Of a stretch of 64,000 bases of DNA, positions 20,416 to 32,072 are shown piece after piece (the stretch's first letter is position 1; each line of letters begins with the position of its first letter). Origin of the DNA: Mycocentrospora acerina (Eukaryota > Ascomycota > Dothideomycetes > Pleosporales); assembly GCA_022701365.1 (NCBI GenBank), contig JAKUHH010000072.1, forward strand, positions 124,001 through 188,000. The letters run 5' to 3'. The notes beneath the pieces were generated by a model, which saw only the letters and a list, made by a program, of their open reading frames with translations, was not told the origin of the DNA and did not search any database. The position numbers and the translations under genes are program-made.

Positions 20416-22809
20416 TCAGCTTGGCTGTAATACCCGCTTCTCCTCATCCAGACTAGACGGGCCCTCCTCTGCACTGAACTCCCTTTCCAGATTCCGCATG
20501 GCATCCAAATCGTCTCTAAAACACGCCAACTCTCGCCTTTTTTGTATTCTGATCAGACTCTCACAGAGCCGTTCAATCAGCCACTCACTCTCGCTCAGCC
20601 CCGACATCATCGGACTGTCATCACCAATCCAATCCCATTCGACTAGGCCTTCTTCATCCTCGTCAAGGACGACGATGCCGATGTCGTGGTTGAGCCGCTT
20701 GGGCGTGGTGAAACGAATCAAGCGTGTGAACTCGACCCACTCTTCATAATTGTAGCGTTTTGGGGTTTGAAGACGAAGGTCATATGATACTTTCTTAATG
20801 CTTTGCGCTATTTGGCGTGAAAGTGAGGCATGGGATGGAATCTCATGCGCGTCCGCTTCAGCTTCGGCCGCGAGGGCGGGCAGAGTAGGACTCGTAGCTG
20901 TAGTCAGCTCGGCAACTATCTCCGGATCGTCATCGTCTATAGTGGAATCAAGCACATTGTTTTCGATAGTCGGGTCTGTTGTTTCGAATCCTCTCTTTAG
21001 GCGCTTCTTGGCTGCCCGTTCTTCGGCCCACCGTTGTAGTCGACTAAGCAGCAAAGGATGCTTGTCAAGGAACGATCGCCATATACCTTCCTTGGGTAAG
21101 ACAGTAAAGTCTGCAAACCCATCTATTCGCTTCTTGAACCTGACCACTACAGTGTCCTCGAGATCGGAAACTAGAATCGTCATGGTGGGTACAGCGACGA
21201 GACTCCATACGACGAAGAAGCAACGGCCGGCGTTGCTCTTGGGACTCAAATCACCATAACCTATAGTCAAAAGACTAATGTAGCAAAAGTAAAGTGCCTG
21301 AAAGTAGGTCATGCCCTGAGTACTCTTCTCAGCTTGCCAAAAGACGACGGCACCGACACACCAGAGGATTGAGAAGAGGATCAAGGACCAGAACAAGGCC
21401 ATCCACTGCTTGAACTTTTTCGTGTTGGCTTGGATCGTTCGCATTGCCTCGAATCGATCCTTCTCTTCTCTCAGCAAGGTAGCCTTTGCTTTTTGGTTCG
21501 TCTTCAACAGTGTTGGCACGAGTTGTAGTGTGTTGTTGATTGCAGTTCTGAGCGGTCGCGCTCCAGATGGTGCGCTGATGGGCGGCAGGTTATGACGCCT
21601 GTGTAATTTTCCATCTGGTTCCTGTTGGAATTGTGGTACGTCGAATGTGCGTGTGGCGGTGCGCTCGAGAGCTCTCTCACGCTCTCGCTGAAATCGCTTT
21701 TGGAAAATGTTCTCCTCTCCTATGTCTTGCATGAAGCGGTATAGTGCGGACACGAGGAGACCGAGCGTAACGATCCCACCGACTGCGTATGGGAAAATGA
21801 TGCCACGACCTATGTTTGTTGAGGGGGCCATGTCACCAAAACCCACTGTCAGGATAGTCACGTCGCAGAAGTATAGCTGTCAACGTTAGCTTGTGCAGAG
21901 TCCATAAAGCGCTATTTTCGTAGGACACGAGTGAATTGGAGTACTACTTATACACAAAGCTGGTTGACTCACCGCATCAACGAAGCTCCATTTCAGATCT
22001 GACGTCTTCTCAAGTCTGGTATACAATGCTGCTCCGCCCCCTAGCCATATGAAGAATCCCATGGTTTGCAAAATGAGCGTCCGTTGGCTGTCCGTCAACG
22101 CAAAGGTGTCGGGATAATGTCCGAGAAAGTAGCCAAGCATATTGACCATCAAAAGCATGGAGCAAAGAGTGTAAAAAGTAGCGGATGCAATAGCATACCA
22201 GAAGCCCTGTGTGTAAGTTTGAAACGGACGATGTGGCGGTGCATAAATTTCAATGCAAATGGTAATGGCAATCAGCATTCCAGATGAAGCATACCAGAAG
22301 ATGATGGTGGCGGGGAGTGCGATGATGTATCTGATTCTTTGTGTGAAGTTGAGAAGCAAGAATATGTTGCCCAAGAAGCCACAGATCAAGGAGGCGACGT
22401 TGGTCCAGAAGCACCAACGGGGGTCTGCAAAGGGTACGCCATCGAAATCCGGTACAAATTCTCCATTCAGGTAGTTTGTCTGTCGCCAACTAGTGACGAG
22501 TGCAGCGATGGATGTGACGTTGGCCAATGGCCCAAAAGTAGCTGCTAGAAGCCTGCAAGTAATGTTAATTTTGCTAATATATTTTTTTGCCGCGTGAAAC
22601 AAAACATGGAGTATCAAAACTCACGGGATCCCAGTGCTAGCAAACCACCAATCACTGGCATCTCCTGGTTTGTGTCGTTTCCAGACATGTTTCCGCTTCT
22701 TCTCTCTCCCTGGCTTCTCCGGTTCTTCAATCTTCAGCTTGTACGGCTCCTCTGTCGTTGTCGTCGTACTGTGCTCTTGCTGCATTGAATTTTCACTCGC
22801 CGCAGCCAT
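20416..22809 (-). CDS. TOK1: TOK-type two-pore outward-rectifying potassium channel
   Basis: Three exons (22809-22625, 22552-21973, 21876-20416) give 741 residues. The N-terminus is cytosolic and basic (PGREKKRKHVWKRHKPGD). Several hydrophobic segments between residues about 62 and 250 precede the first pore loop. The two pore loops have canonical K+ filters: ILTVGFGDMAP near residue 265 and LLTIGYGDLSP near residue 459. This 8-TM, two-pore layout (2 + 2 TM after four N-terminal TM) is the fungal TOK family, located in the plasma membrane. The region between the pores contains a long cytosolic segment, and the C-terminus (about 230 residues) is acidic and cytosolic. Exon 3 begins exactly at the first pore helix (LYFCDVTILTVGFGD). 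Confidence 0.95.
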
Positions 22810-24322
22810 GTTTGTTGCCTACGACCCTGATCTCTCCAGGATGAAATCAAAATCAATAAAATGTAAACGAAGATGAAGACAAAGATGAAGACAAAGATGA
22901 AGATGAAGATGATGAGTAAGATGGCAGTCGATGCGATCTCCAGACTCGCATGTGGTGGAAGTTTGATTGGCCAAGATATCCAGACGGCCGATAAGCCAAA
23001 GCAGCTGATGAACAGATACGCGGATCGGCGCGGAGAGTACGAGATGAAGTCGTAGGGGAGGTAAAGGCGGTATGGGGTATGGAGGTTTAGTGGTGAACAA
23101 GGTGTGGCGAGCGGGTGCATGGGGGTATATCATCTGGACTGGACAGTAGATTTCATGCACGATTTGGCTAGCTGACTGTCAGCTGAAATACCAGGTTCTA
23201 TCCTTACAAGATCTAGTCGAGGGGCGCTAGTGCTAGATTCACTAGCTACGGTGCTGTGGTTCCCTTCTAAAATATAAGCCATGCTTTACCTTGAACGAAT
23301 GGAATCTTAATCCTTGGATGTGTGCGCCACGACTCTTTCTTAGATGTGTCTGGCCCGTTGGAGGCGAATGAGGGGTGACGATTGCCAATCGGTGCGAAAT
23401 TTGTTATTTTTTTCAGATAAGTATAAAATTTGATGCTTGGTAACAATACTCGGTCGTAGATGGAGGTGACGATGGGGGTGATGGAAATGATGGTATTATA
23501 ACGTTGGTGCTCAGAGTGGATCATATTAATGAACTTTGAATGCCCCATCATGTGACAGTCACGACTTGACTGCTTACATGGTCATGTATCTATATGTTTC
23601 CTCTCTGTTAGTCGTTCCAATTTTTTAATTAATTACTCTCAAAATGAGTCTCGCTGACTGCTACGATCACTTCAAATACGTGTAACAGGCAATCGATAAG
23701 GTTAACGACGCAGGTGTAATATGCCACAATCAAAATCTGAAAGCGAGGAATAACAAAAAATAATTGCTCAGCTGGGTTTTAGATGACTGTTTTTGGAGAA
23801 TATTGTCGATATTACTGACAGCAAATGACAAATGCTTGTCATCAAGTAGTTTGACTATCAAAAGCCCCACACCGTTAGGTTGGAGAATGCTTGTTGCCGA
23901 TCTAGAGCATCGGCTAGCGTTGCCAAGCTTTGTGGATTGACCACGGACGCGTTGTTTTGTTAGACTGAGGATGTGTGTGGGTGAATGTGTTTTTTGAATG
24001 TGTTTTTACAATTGACAGTGTTTACAACTTGAAGTGTTTGGAATAAATACTTTTTACAAGTTATAGTGTATGCAATTTAATTCTTTACGACTGATTTCGT
24101 ACACAACTGGTAGTGATAAAAATTCGTAGTGTCTATAATTTGTAGTGCTAATAATTTAGATTGTCTATAATTTGTAGAGTTCATAATTTATAGTGCTTTC
24201 AATTTGGAGACTTTACAATTCAAAGTGTTTATGATTCAAAGTGTTTATGATTCAAAGTGTTTATGATTCATAATGTATACAACTGATAGTATTTACAAGA
24301 CATGGATATCCATCGCAACATT
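22810..24322. other. Intergenic region with minisatellite, no gene seen
   Basis: 1.5 kb between the potassium channel start and the ETF-alpha stop. The part next to the channel (22873-22925) is a purine-rich AAGATGAAGACA-type run in its 5' flank. From 24008 to 24294 lies a 16-bp degenerate minisatellite (separate entry). No coding gene or RNA is apparent. Confidence 0.55.
24008..24294. repeat. 16-bp degenerate AT-rich minisatellite, about 18 units
   Basis: Reading in 16-base steps from 24008 gives about 18 units of the form ACAATTNATAGTGTTT. Examples are ACAATTGACAGTGTTT, ATAATTTGTAGTGCTA and ACAACTGATAGTATTT. One unit is 15 bases. The last part contains three perfect copies of one register (ATTCAAAGTGTTTATG at 24218-24265). 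Most other units differ at several positions. The array ends 28 bp before the ETF-alpha stop codon, so it lies in or beside that gene's 3' UTR. Confidence 0.85.
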
Positions 24323-25498
24323 TTACTGGGCTTTGAGCTTTTCTGTCAACTCGGGTACCTTGTCGAACAAATCACCAACAAGACCAACATCAGCGACCTG
24401 GAAGATGGGGGCCTCGGGGTCTTTGTTGATGGCGGCAATGACCTTGCTGTCCTTCATTCCCGCCAGATGCTGGATGGCGCCAGAAATACCAGCACATAGG
24501 TATAGTTGCGGTGCAACGTTCTTTCCCGTCTGTCCAACCTGCAGACTGTTGTCTGCGAAGCCGCTGTCGACGGCGGCACGCGAAGCACCAATGGCAGCGC
24601 CAAGGGCATCGGCAAGAGGCGTCATGATCTTCTCAAACTCCTCCCTGGACTTTAGGCCGCGTCCTCCTGAGACGACCTTTGATGCTGAGCCGAGATCGGG
24701 GCGGTCAGACTTGGCAAGGTCTTCAGAAACCCACTCCGACTGGGCTTCAGCCTTGGGGTCAACGCCCTCTTCTATGGAAGCAGATCCACCCTCGGTCTCG
24801 GGGGCGGGGAACGCGGTGCCGCGGACGGAGATGAGCTTTACGCTGTCGCTGGACTGGACGGTGAGGATGGCGTTGCCGGCGTAGATGGGGCGAACGAATG
24901 CTGCGAGTTGATTAGTTGTTGAGGGGTGAGGGGTGAGGGGTGAGGGGTGAGGAGTGAGAGGGGAGAGATATGGCTCCAACATACTGTCTTCACTCTCGAT
25001 GCCAGTAATGTCCGAGATCATCTGCGAGTCCAAGAGCGCAGCAACGCGGGGCAGCAGGTTCTTTGTAAAGGCGGACTGGCCTGCGAGGATGTGTGTGAAG
25101 CCGCCCTTCTTGATGTTCTCTACCAACAGCGGCGCAAAGTTCTCGGGAAGACCCTATGACGGCAATCAGATCAAGGCGTAGCGGTGCAATTGGGTGCAGC
25201 TGACCTTGTCGTAGGCAGCATTTTCAACATATATAATCTTTTCAATGCCCTTGACTTTGGCGACCTCGTCGGCGACCGACTTGACCCCACTTCCAGCGAC
25301 AAATGCTGTGATGGAGCCGCCGAGCTTTGTCCCTGCGGTGATGGCGCAGAGTGATGGCGCCTGCAGCTTTCCGTCTTTCTGCTCGAGGAGGGCGAGGGTG
25401 GAGAGGAGGCGTGTGAGGGAGGAATAGTGTGGCGGCGCCGTGGCGCGGAGCTGTGAGCGCGCCGTCTGGAGGACGGATTTGCGCGCGACGGAAAACAT
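24323..25498 (-). CDS. ETFA: Electron transfer flavoprotein alpha subunit, mitochondrial
   Basis: Three exons (25498-25205, 25153-24985, 24900-24323) give 346 residues, the usual length. ETF passes electrons from matrix acyl-CoA and other dehydrogenases to ETF-ubiquinone oxidoreductase. The N-terminus (MFSVARKSVLQTARSQLRAT) is an import-type leader. The N-terminal ETF domain contains LALLEQKDGKLQAPSL and THILAGQSAFTKNLLPRVAALL. The FAD domain is clear: SKVVSGGRGLKSREEF, GASRAAVDSGF, LQVGQTGKNVAPQLYL, GISGAIQHLAGMKDSK and FQVADVGLVGDLF, which is the ETF-alpha signature. Intron 2 (24901-24984) carries a 7-bp tandem repeat. The gene starts 515 bp from the divergent Swi3-type gene. Confidence 0.96.
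24921..24955. repeat. 7-bp tandem repeat (GAGGGGT) in an intron
   Basis: Four exact copies and one single-base variant of GAGGGGT inside intron 2 of the ETF-alpha gene. On the transcribed strand this is a pyrimidine-rich ACCCCTC run close to the branch-point/acceptor side. Confidence 0.85.
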
Positions 25499-26013
25499 GG
25501 TGGGCTGTGTTGAGTGTGTTTGTCGTGTTTGCAGTCCAGAAGGGGGCGAGGTTGGGTTTTTTGTGGTGCAGAGGAAAGTCGACGGCCAGCAGCGGAGCAA
25601 TGGGGTAATGGAGCAATAAAGCAATGGACGAGCACGCAGCAGAGCAACGTCAATCCCAAAGGCGGCGGCGGGCCAGCTTGACCTCGGTTTGGCACGGGTC
25701 TCGATGCTCGGAGGCGCTTGTGCCGGAAAGAGCGGGCGTCACGTGCCCCAGGCCGGCCGGTGCTGAGTCAGCGCAAGTTGTTCTGTACCTTTTGCTGGGC
25801 GCTGGCGAGCATCGCGAAGTCGAGACGCGACCGACGCACTTGCACCCCCAAGCATCGCCACGCTCCTTGCCCGCCCCGACGCCCTCGACTGTGCGGTGCT
25901 CCTGCATAGGTATATACGTAGATATATACACACACACGCACACGCACGCACACACATATATACATATATATATACATATATCCCGTGTGCCAGGCCAGTC
26001 GCAAGGTGAAGCC
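25499..26013. promoter_or_regulatory. Divergent promoter region, ETF-alpha / Swi3-type gene
   Basis: 515 bp between two ATGs. It includes an alternating CA/TA microsatellite (about 25908-25982) immediately 5' of the Swi3-type ATG, probably in its 5' UTR. No specific transcription-factor site can be claimed. Confidence 0.5.
25908..25982. repeat. CA/TA dinucleotide-rich microsatellite
   Basis: Alternating purine-pyrimidine tract of CACACA, CGCACA and TATATA runs, 30 bp upstream of the Swi3-type start codon. Such tracts can adopt Z-DNA or cruciform-like structure; no function is claimed. Confidence 0.8.
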
Positions 26014-28323
26014 ATGTCCGACGACGCGACGACAAGCGCGTCCGCCCAGGATGCCTCGCTGCCACCCTTCAATGCGCTCGACCAAGGTACGTGATGCGCC
26101 CGTCCTGTCCCCGCCGCGCCCGCAACCCGGGCCACGCGCCGGATTCGCGCCTGCATGTGGAGAGCTGGCCGGCCAGTGAGTGCACGCATGCTCATCCCCC
26201 ACGCAGACACCAGCATGCTCGAGGAGCCCACCACCAAGGAGTCGTCGCGCGAGCCGTCCGCACCGCTGCCTGCCCCGCCGTCGGACAACCCCCTCGATGC
26301 CCCCGACGGCCCGCGCCCAGACGCCGACGACGCCGACGGCCAGGAAGACGAGGACATGGGCGACGCCGACGACGCCACCAAGGACAAGGACGCCGACAGC
26401 GCCCTCGTCGCAGACCCCGAGGCCCAGGCCAAGGCCGACCTGCAGGCCGCCGCGCGCTCGCACTTTGTCACCCAGACGTATGCCACCATCATCCCCAGCT
26501 ACGCGACATGGTTCGACATGCGCTACATCGACTACCGCGAGCGCAAGGCCCTGCCCGAGTTCTTCAACGGCCGCAACCGCAGCAAGACGCCCGCCGTCTA
26601 CCGCGACTACCGCGACTTCATGATCAACACGTACCGCCTGAACCCCTCCGAGTACCTCACCGTCACCGCCTGCCGCAGGAACTTGGCCGGCGACGTCTGC
26701 GCCATTATGCGCGTGCACGCCTTCCTCGAGCAGTGGGGGCTGATCAACTACCAGGTACGTTGCTCGCCCGCGCCCGCCTCAAAGACACATGGCTAACAAG
26801 CAAACAAGGTCGACCCTCAGGAGCGCCCCTCGAACATTGGCCCGCCATTCACCGGCCATTTCAGGGTCACCGTCGACACGCCCCGCGGACTGCAGCCCTT
26901 CCAGCCAGGCCCAGGGTCCAAAATCACCGACGGCAAGCAGCATGCAGGCACAGACCGCGCCGCCAGCCAGCAGCCCACGGCCAAGACAGAGACCAAGTCG
27001 CTTGCCGGGCGAAACATCTACGAGGCAAACGGCAAGGAAGCCTCCACCGAGCCAAAGGACCGCACCGTCAATGGCGAAGGCGGTTCAGCAGACATCAAGG
27101 ACCTCGAGGCTGCTGCCAAGGAGCCCCTCAAAGTCATCAACTGCTTCAGCTGCGGCGTCGAGTGCACTCGCGTGCACTTTCACGAGTCAAAGCCATCTGA
27201 GCAGCCTGGGCAACTCAAGAGTGTGGGAGGTCTGAAGCGCGACCTCTGCCCTAGGTGTTTCGTAGAGGGCAACTTCCCATCCGGCACGTCATCAGCAGAC
27301 TTTACAAAGATCTCCAACCCGGAGTATTCTGCGGCACACGAGGCTGAGGAGAAGTGGACAGAAGAGGAGACTCTTCTGCTGCTTGAAGGCCTGGAGGAGT
27401 TTGACGACGACTGGAATCGCGTTGCAGACCACGTCCAGACAAGGACTCGCGAGCAGTGCGTGATGAAGTTCTTGCAGCTCGAAATCGAGGACAAGTACAT
27501 CGAGGCCGATCTGCCACAATCCGACTCTGCAGCGCCTTCAACAAAATTCCTCCGCGACCTCGAGTACCTCAGCGAGGGCCGTGTCCCCATCCACCACGCC
27601 GACAACCCCGTCCTGAGCGTCGTAAGCTTCCTCGCTGGTCTCGCCCCCGCAAATGTCACCGAAGCCGCCGTGGCATCTGGTCGCAGCGTCAACGAGATGA
27701 AGCGCATCCTGCAAGACAAGATCAACAAAGCGCCCACGGCACCCTCAGAAAAGGGCAAGGAGAAGGAAGGCGAGGCTGTCAAGCCCGAGGGCGCAGATGC
27801 CATGGACGTCGACACCACACAAGACACCACCGTAGCAGTCGCCCCTTCCTCGGACAGCAACCCCCTCGTCACCCTCCCCTTTGCTCTCTCCGCAGCGCGT
27901 TCCTCGGCTCTCGCCTCGCACGAAGAACGCCACATCACACGTCTCGTTTCGGGCTCGGTGAACCTGCAACTCCAAAAACTGCAGCTTAAACTCGCGCACT
28001 TTAACGACTTTGAGAAGCTCCTCTCAGCCGAGCGCCGTGATCTCCAGCGCAGACGCCAACAGCTGTTCATGGACCGTCTCAACTTCCAGCGCCGCGTACG
28101 CGCCTTAGAGGACGCGACCAAGAAGATTTCCGGCAACCTTGGCGGCCAAGGTCTGCCCGGGTCGATGAGCAACGAAGAAGCCGTCCAGGCGCTAGTCGAG
28201 GCCATGAAGGTATTTGGCGTGGGCAAAGGAGAAGACAGCATGGGAGTTAAGCGCGGGAGCGTCGACGCCGGCGTAGAACCAGTAGCCGACGGAGCCGATG
28301 GCTATGGAAAACTCGAGATTTGA
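26014..28323 (+). CDS. SWI3: SWI/SNF-RSC chromatin remodelling subunit (Swi3/Rsc8/SMARCC type)
   Basis: Three exons (26014-26086, 26207-26754, 26809-28323) give 711 residues. Domain order matches Swi3/Rsc8/Ssr proteins. An acidic low-complexity N-terminus is followed by a SWIRM domain (residues about 110-207: YATIIPSYATWFDMRYID, KTPAVYRDYRDFMINTYRLNP, LEQWGLINYQ). Then comes a zinc-binding module (INCFSCGVECTRVHFHES ... LCPRCFVEGNFPS, about 317-360), a SANT domain (EKWTEEETLLLLEGLEEFDD, then NRVADHVQTRTREQCVMKFL, about 388-440), and a C-terminal coiled coil (about 600-650) that would dimerise. The product is nuclear and scaffolds an ATP-dependent remodeller. Exon 1 encodes only 24 residues. 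The coding sequence is notably GC-rich (codon third positions mostly G or C) compared with the surrounding non-coding DNA. Confidence 0.95.
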
Positions 28324-28332
28324 TTGCTGGAC

Positions 28333-28356
28333 GGATGGATGGATGGATGGATGGAT
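28333..28356. repeat. (GGAT)6 microsatellite
   Basis: Six uninterrupted GGAT units starting 10 bp after the Swi3-type stop codon. Confidence 0.9.
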
Positions 28357-28727
28357 ACAAAGTAAAGCTAAGCTTTGAGGGGATTTTTTTTTCGACAATG
28401 ACGGTGTTTTATAGGCGTAAGATGATGATGATGGCATGTGACGTTTTGTTCGTTTTGTTCATTCGTCGTCATCGTAGTAGTGTGTGTGTGTGTATGTTAT
28501 ATGTTATGTCATGTCTGTATTCGTGTCTACATGTCTATCTGTATATGGGGAAGAAGATTTCTTTTCCTTTTCTTTCTTTCTTTCTTTCTTTCTTTCTTTT
28601 CCCCTTTTGTGCATCTTTTCTTCGTTTTGAGTGAGTGAGTGAGTGAGAGAGAGAGAGAGGGAAACAGGAATATGGAGTCGTATTTTTCTTGCTCTTCTTC
28701 TTCTTCCCAGTCATTTACTTGTCTTTG

Positions 28728-28791
<64 letters not shown>
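28728..28791. repeat. (GATT)16 microsatellite
   Basis: Sixteen uninterrupted GATT units, the longest pure microsatellite in the window, between two convergent genes. Confidence 0.95.
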
Positions 28792-28793
<2 letters not shown>

Positions 28794-29386
28794 CTGATAT
28801 CTTCTTCACTAGTCCATCTCTTCCATTATTATATCTCTGCGACAAAAGAGGGGTGAGGAGAGGAGAAAAGAGGAGGGAGAAAGTGCGAATTAAAATAAAC
28901 ATGACTGACCCTTTTTTTTTATAAGAAAAATAAGATTATTGATTTTTTTGCATGTCATGTCATGTCATCTCTTCTCATCACATCTTATCAGACTATTCAT
29001 GTTTTAGTGTTATTATTACTGTTACAACTACTACTACTACTACTACAATTAATGCGTGTACAGCATTCAATTACCCCACTTGGGTTGGCGTGTCACCTGC
29101 TTAGCTTCTTACTCACCTACTTCCTTGAATGGAAATGGAAACGGCCACTTTTGGAAGAAAATAAAAGCAGTCAGAGTACATGGAAGGGAAGGAGAACAAA
29201 AAGGGAAAAAAACGTAAATTCCATGTCCATTCATCTTACAAAAACAACAATAGTGAGTGAGTGAGTAAATCCCCCCTTCATTTCCAATCATGTATATATG
29301 TTCCAAATTATTTTCATTCTGAAAAACACCCACATAATCCAACACCAGTAATAATATTAACAACAACAAAAGCCAAGTCCCACAAA

Positions 29387-31486
29387 TTACAACCGACTCC
29401 CCACCTCCCTCTCCGTCTCCGCCACACTCGCCACATCCTGAAAGTGCTGCGCGCTAACCTCCACAACAGGGCCGTGATACGTCTTCCGCGCCCAAACCAA
29501 ATAATACACCGCGCTGAAGAGGGCAACCGCGCCGGTGACGAGAATAGACCAGTTCATTGTGGCGGGGGTGACTTGCTTGTAGGAGGGCCAGAAGGAGAAG
29601 AAGAAGATGAAGAGGAGGTAGGCGCAGGCAAAGGCGTTGTTGGCAATGCCGAAGAGGCCGGGGATACGCCAGGGGCCCCAGGTTGTGAGGGGGGTGGTAT
29701 TTTTATCGTTTTCGTGGTGAGAAGAGGGGAGGGGTGAGTTGTTGGGGAGGATGGCGCCGGTGCAGCGGCGGTAGAGGAGCAGGGAGGAGGTGAGGAGGTA
29801 CGAGGAGAAGAGCCCGGCGATGGAGACGGAGATGACGCCGTTGAAGGCGGAGGTGGACCCGATGTTGATGAGGGCTAGGAGGCAGGCTACCAGGCTTGTG
29901 AAGGTTACTGCGTTTACGGGAATGGAGGTTCGATCGCTGATCTGCGGAGGTGTTAGTACTTTCGGCTCTTGCTTCCAACACTGGTGTATATGTGTACCTT
30001 GCTGAGAATGCGCCAGCCAGGGAGGCCCTTGTCTCGGGCAAATGCCCAGCAGATGCGCGAAGTTGAAGCTGAGAACCCGACGTTTGCGCTGATGGTGAGG
30101 ACCATGACAATCGAGGCCATGACTGCGGCGCCGGAGCGCGAGCCAACTGCTTGGTGGAATACGGCCATGAATGGGAACGCGGGATTTTCTGTAAGGACGG
30201 CGTCCATGTCGCCCATGCGGAAGAGTACGGCGAGAATCATCGCGAAGCCCAATGTTCCGTTGATTGCGATGCCCGTCATGATCGACCTAGGGACGACGAC
30301 TTGCGCGTTTTGAATCTCCTCGGACAACTACACTGTGTTAGCAGTTACTCTTGAATGATGAGTAAGAGTAGTTATAGAGCTCACGTGGATTGGACCATCG
30401 CCACCTGATCATACTATTAGCAAGAATAGACTTCCATCTAGATTCATTCCCAACTTACCGACAAATGCAAAAACACTGCCCATGATTCCAATGCAGAAGG
30501 ACAAGCCTTGAGTATCCCACCCACCCAAATTAACAAAAGTTGTAAAGATTTCATGGGCATCGCCCTTGGGGCCGAGAATCAACAGAGGCACGAGAATGGC
30601 AAAGAAGCCAAGAATATGCAAGACCAAAAGAGCCCCTTCAAACTTAGGGAGAAGCCATCCGGCAGCTACGTTGATGAATACGCAGAAGAGGATCACGGCC
30701 CAGTATAGAAGAGTGACGTGCCACGTCTGAGGGATATAGGTATCGGGTTGGCAGAGAATCAAAAGACCCTGGATCAATCCGCCGGTGAGAAACGCTCCGG
30801 AGCCTAGCGAGGCTAGCCAACCACACAAGGTGAGCCATCCTGTACCAATCTCAAGTCAGTATGATAGAAAGTCGATGTGATGATGGGAGGACGGATGTAC
30901 CGGATGTGTAGCTGAGGATCTTTTGGACGCGTCGTGGTGCAAGCATGGAGACCCAGTGATATTGCCCGCCAGAGGTAGGTGCCCTGATCACACATTAGTA
31001 TTTGCTCATTGAACAAGTAATTCCGTTCACTTACATAGATACCAGCTCAGAAAGCACCATAAAGACAGATACAGTCCCAAACCAAACGACGAGGTAGCCG
31101 TAGATGACGCCTGCAGGACCACCACTGCTTTGCTTAGAACTACACAAGCTTATTCGAGACTGAGAACTTACTTTTGGTAGCCTACTAGAAACAATCTTCA
31201 ATAAAGTCAGTTGATGCCATCATCAAATACGGCGAGAAAGCTTACACCAAAGAACCCTCCCAGGTGATCAAGACTGTGCAACTGAAACCCAAGATGGAGA
31301 GGAAACCAAATCGTCGCTAAATGCCGCTTATAAGCTAGGTGTCTTGGTATATCTTTAACGGACAATCACCTTCAACACTGCCTTCTTTCCCAATCGCGCA
31401 AGCGCAAGGTTATCTTGCGAGTCCGTGGAACCATTTTGAAACACAGTCAACTCGATGCCGTGGTTTTTCAGAGGTGAGGACGCCAT
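29387..31486 (-). CDS. Amino acid/GABA/choline-type permease (APC superfamily)
   Basis: Nine exons: 31486-31370, 31316-31246, 31195-31172, 31124-31035, 30983-30901, 30839-30459, 30404-30385, 30327-29998, 29941-29387, giving 556 residues with the spacing of about 12 membrane segments. Family landmarks are RRFGFLSILGFSCTVLITWEG, NGGPAGVIYGYLVVW, ELVSMAPTSGGQYHWVSMLAP, GGDGPIHLSEEIQNAQVVVPRS and ASTSRICWAFARDKGLPGW, as in fungal GABA/choline/amino-acid permeases. The C-terminal tail (residues about 515-556) is cytosolic. Exons 3 and 7 are only 24 and 20 nt; both restore conserved motifs (NGGPAG; GGDGPIH), so I trust them. Exon 3 requires an AAG acceptor. The substrate cannot be told from sequence. 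Confidence 0.92.
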
Positions 31487-32072
31487 CGCAAGACCAAATC
31501 AGCAAAAAGAAGAAGAAAGAATCGCAGAAGCAAAAAGCTAGCGAGGGTGTGTGTGGAGAAGAGAAGACGCAATAGATGAAGACGGGAATTACATGCAGCA
31601 TCAAAAGATTAAACGGCCGTCGCTGCGCGTATAGCCGAAGGATGACAACTGTGCCTCAATCGTACTTGTTTCGCAGCTGGCCATTCATGCATAACAAAAG
31701 ACCCATGTTGCCTCCTCCGTGGGAAGTCCCACCCGTTGTCCCGCCCGGTGGGATCACCCACCTGCCACATAATCTTAGTTGCATGCCACAGCGGCACAAA
31801 GCGGGATTCTGCAGGGGTTTGCACCGCGGAAGAAGGTTCGGCGTAGAATCCTCCACAACGAAAGAGATTTGCCTCTGGGAGTTTGCACGTGCGTCGGAGA
31901 GGACGCTTAAGTTGGCGCATGGACAGGATTTGCATATTGCGTGACTTCTGCGAGGCGCATCATTTTCCAGGAAGATGGCATCGAGCATGGTTGGAATTCA
32001 CAAATTAAACTTTTATAGAGCAGAAACTCGGTCTAGATGCGGTCGCTGCACTGTTTTGTAGCGGCAGAAGTT
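31487..32072. other. Intergenic region, no gene seen
   Basis: 586 bp between the permease start and the rhodopsin-like gene stop, both minus strand. It presumably includes the permease promoter. Short frames here lack family features. Confidence 0.55.

Larger units (their letters stand above)
28324..29386. other. Convergent intergenic region dense in microsatellites
   Basis: 1.06 kb between the stop codons of the Swi3-type gene and the permease. It holds at least five simple repeats: GGAT x6 (28333-28356), TTTC x8 (about 28569-28599), GTGA/GA (about 28630-28660), GATT x16 (28728-28791) and CTA triplets (about 29028-29046). No gene is seen. Confidence 0.7.

Noticed and set aside
24156..24294. 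Possible CRISPR-like spacing in the 16-bp repeat array
   Set aside because: Units are contiguous with no unique spacers, and this is a eukaryotic genome; it is a minisatellite.
25650..26718. Overlapping minus-strand frames of 280 and 316 codons opposite the Swi3-type 5' end
   Set aside because: They run through the CA/TA microsatellite and antisense to exons 1-2; low-complexity translations.
27180..28241. 353-codon minus-strand frame opposite the Swi3-type gene
   Set aside because: Ser/Arg-rich antisense shadow of the SANT/coiled-coil coding region, with no family features.
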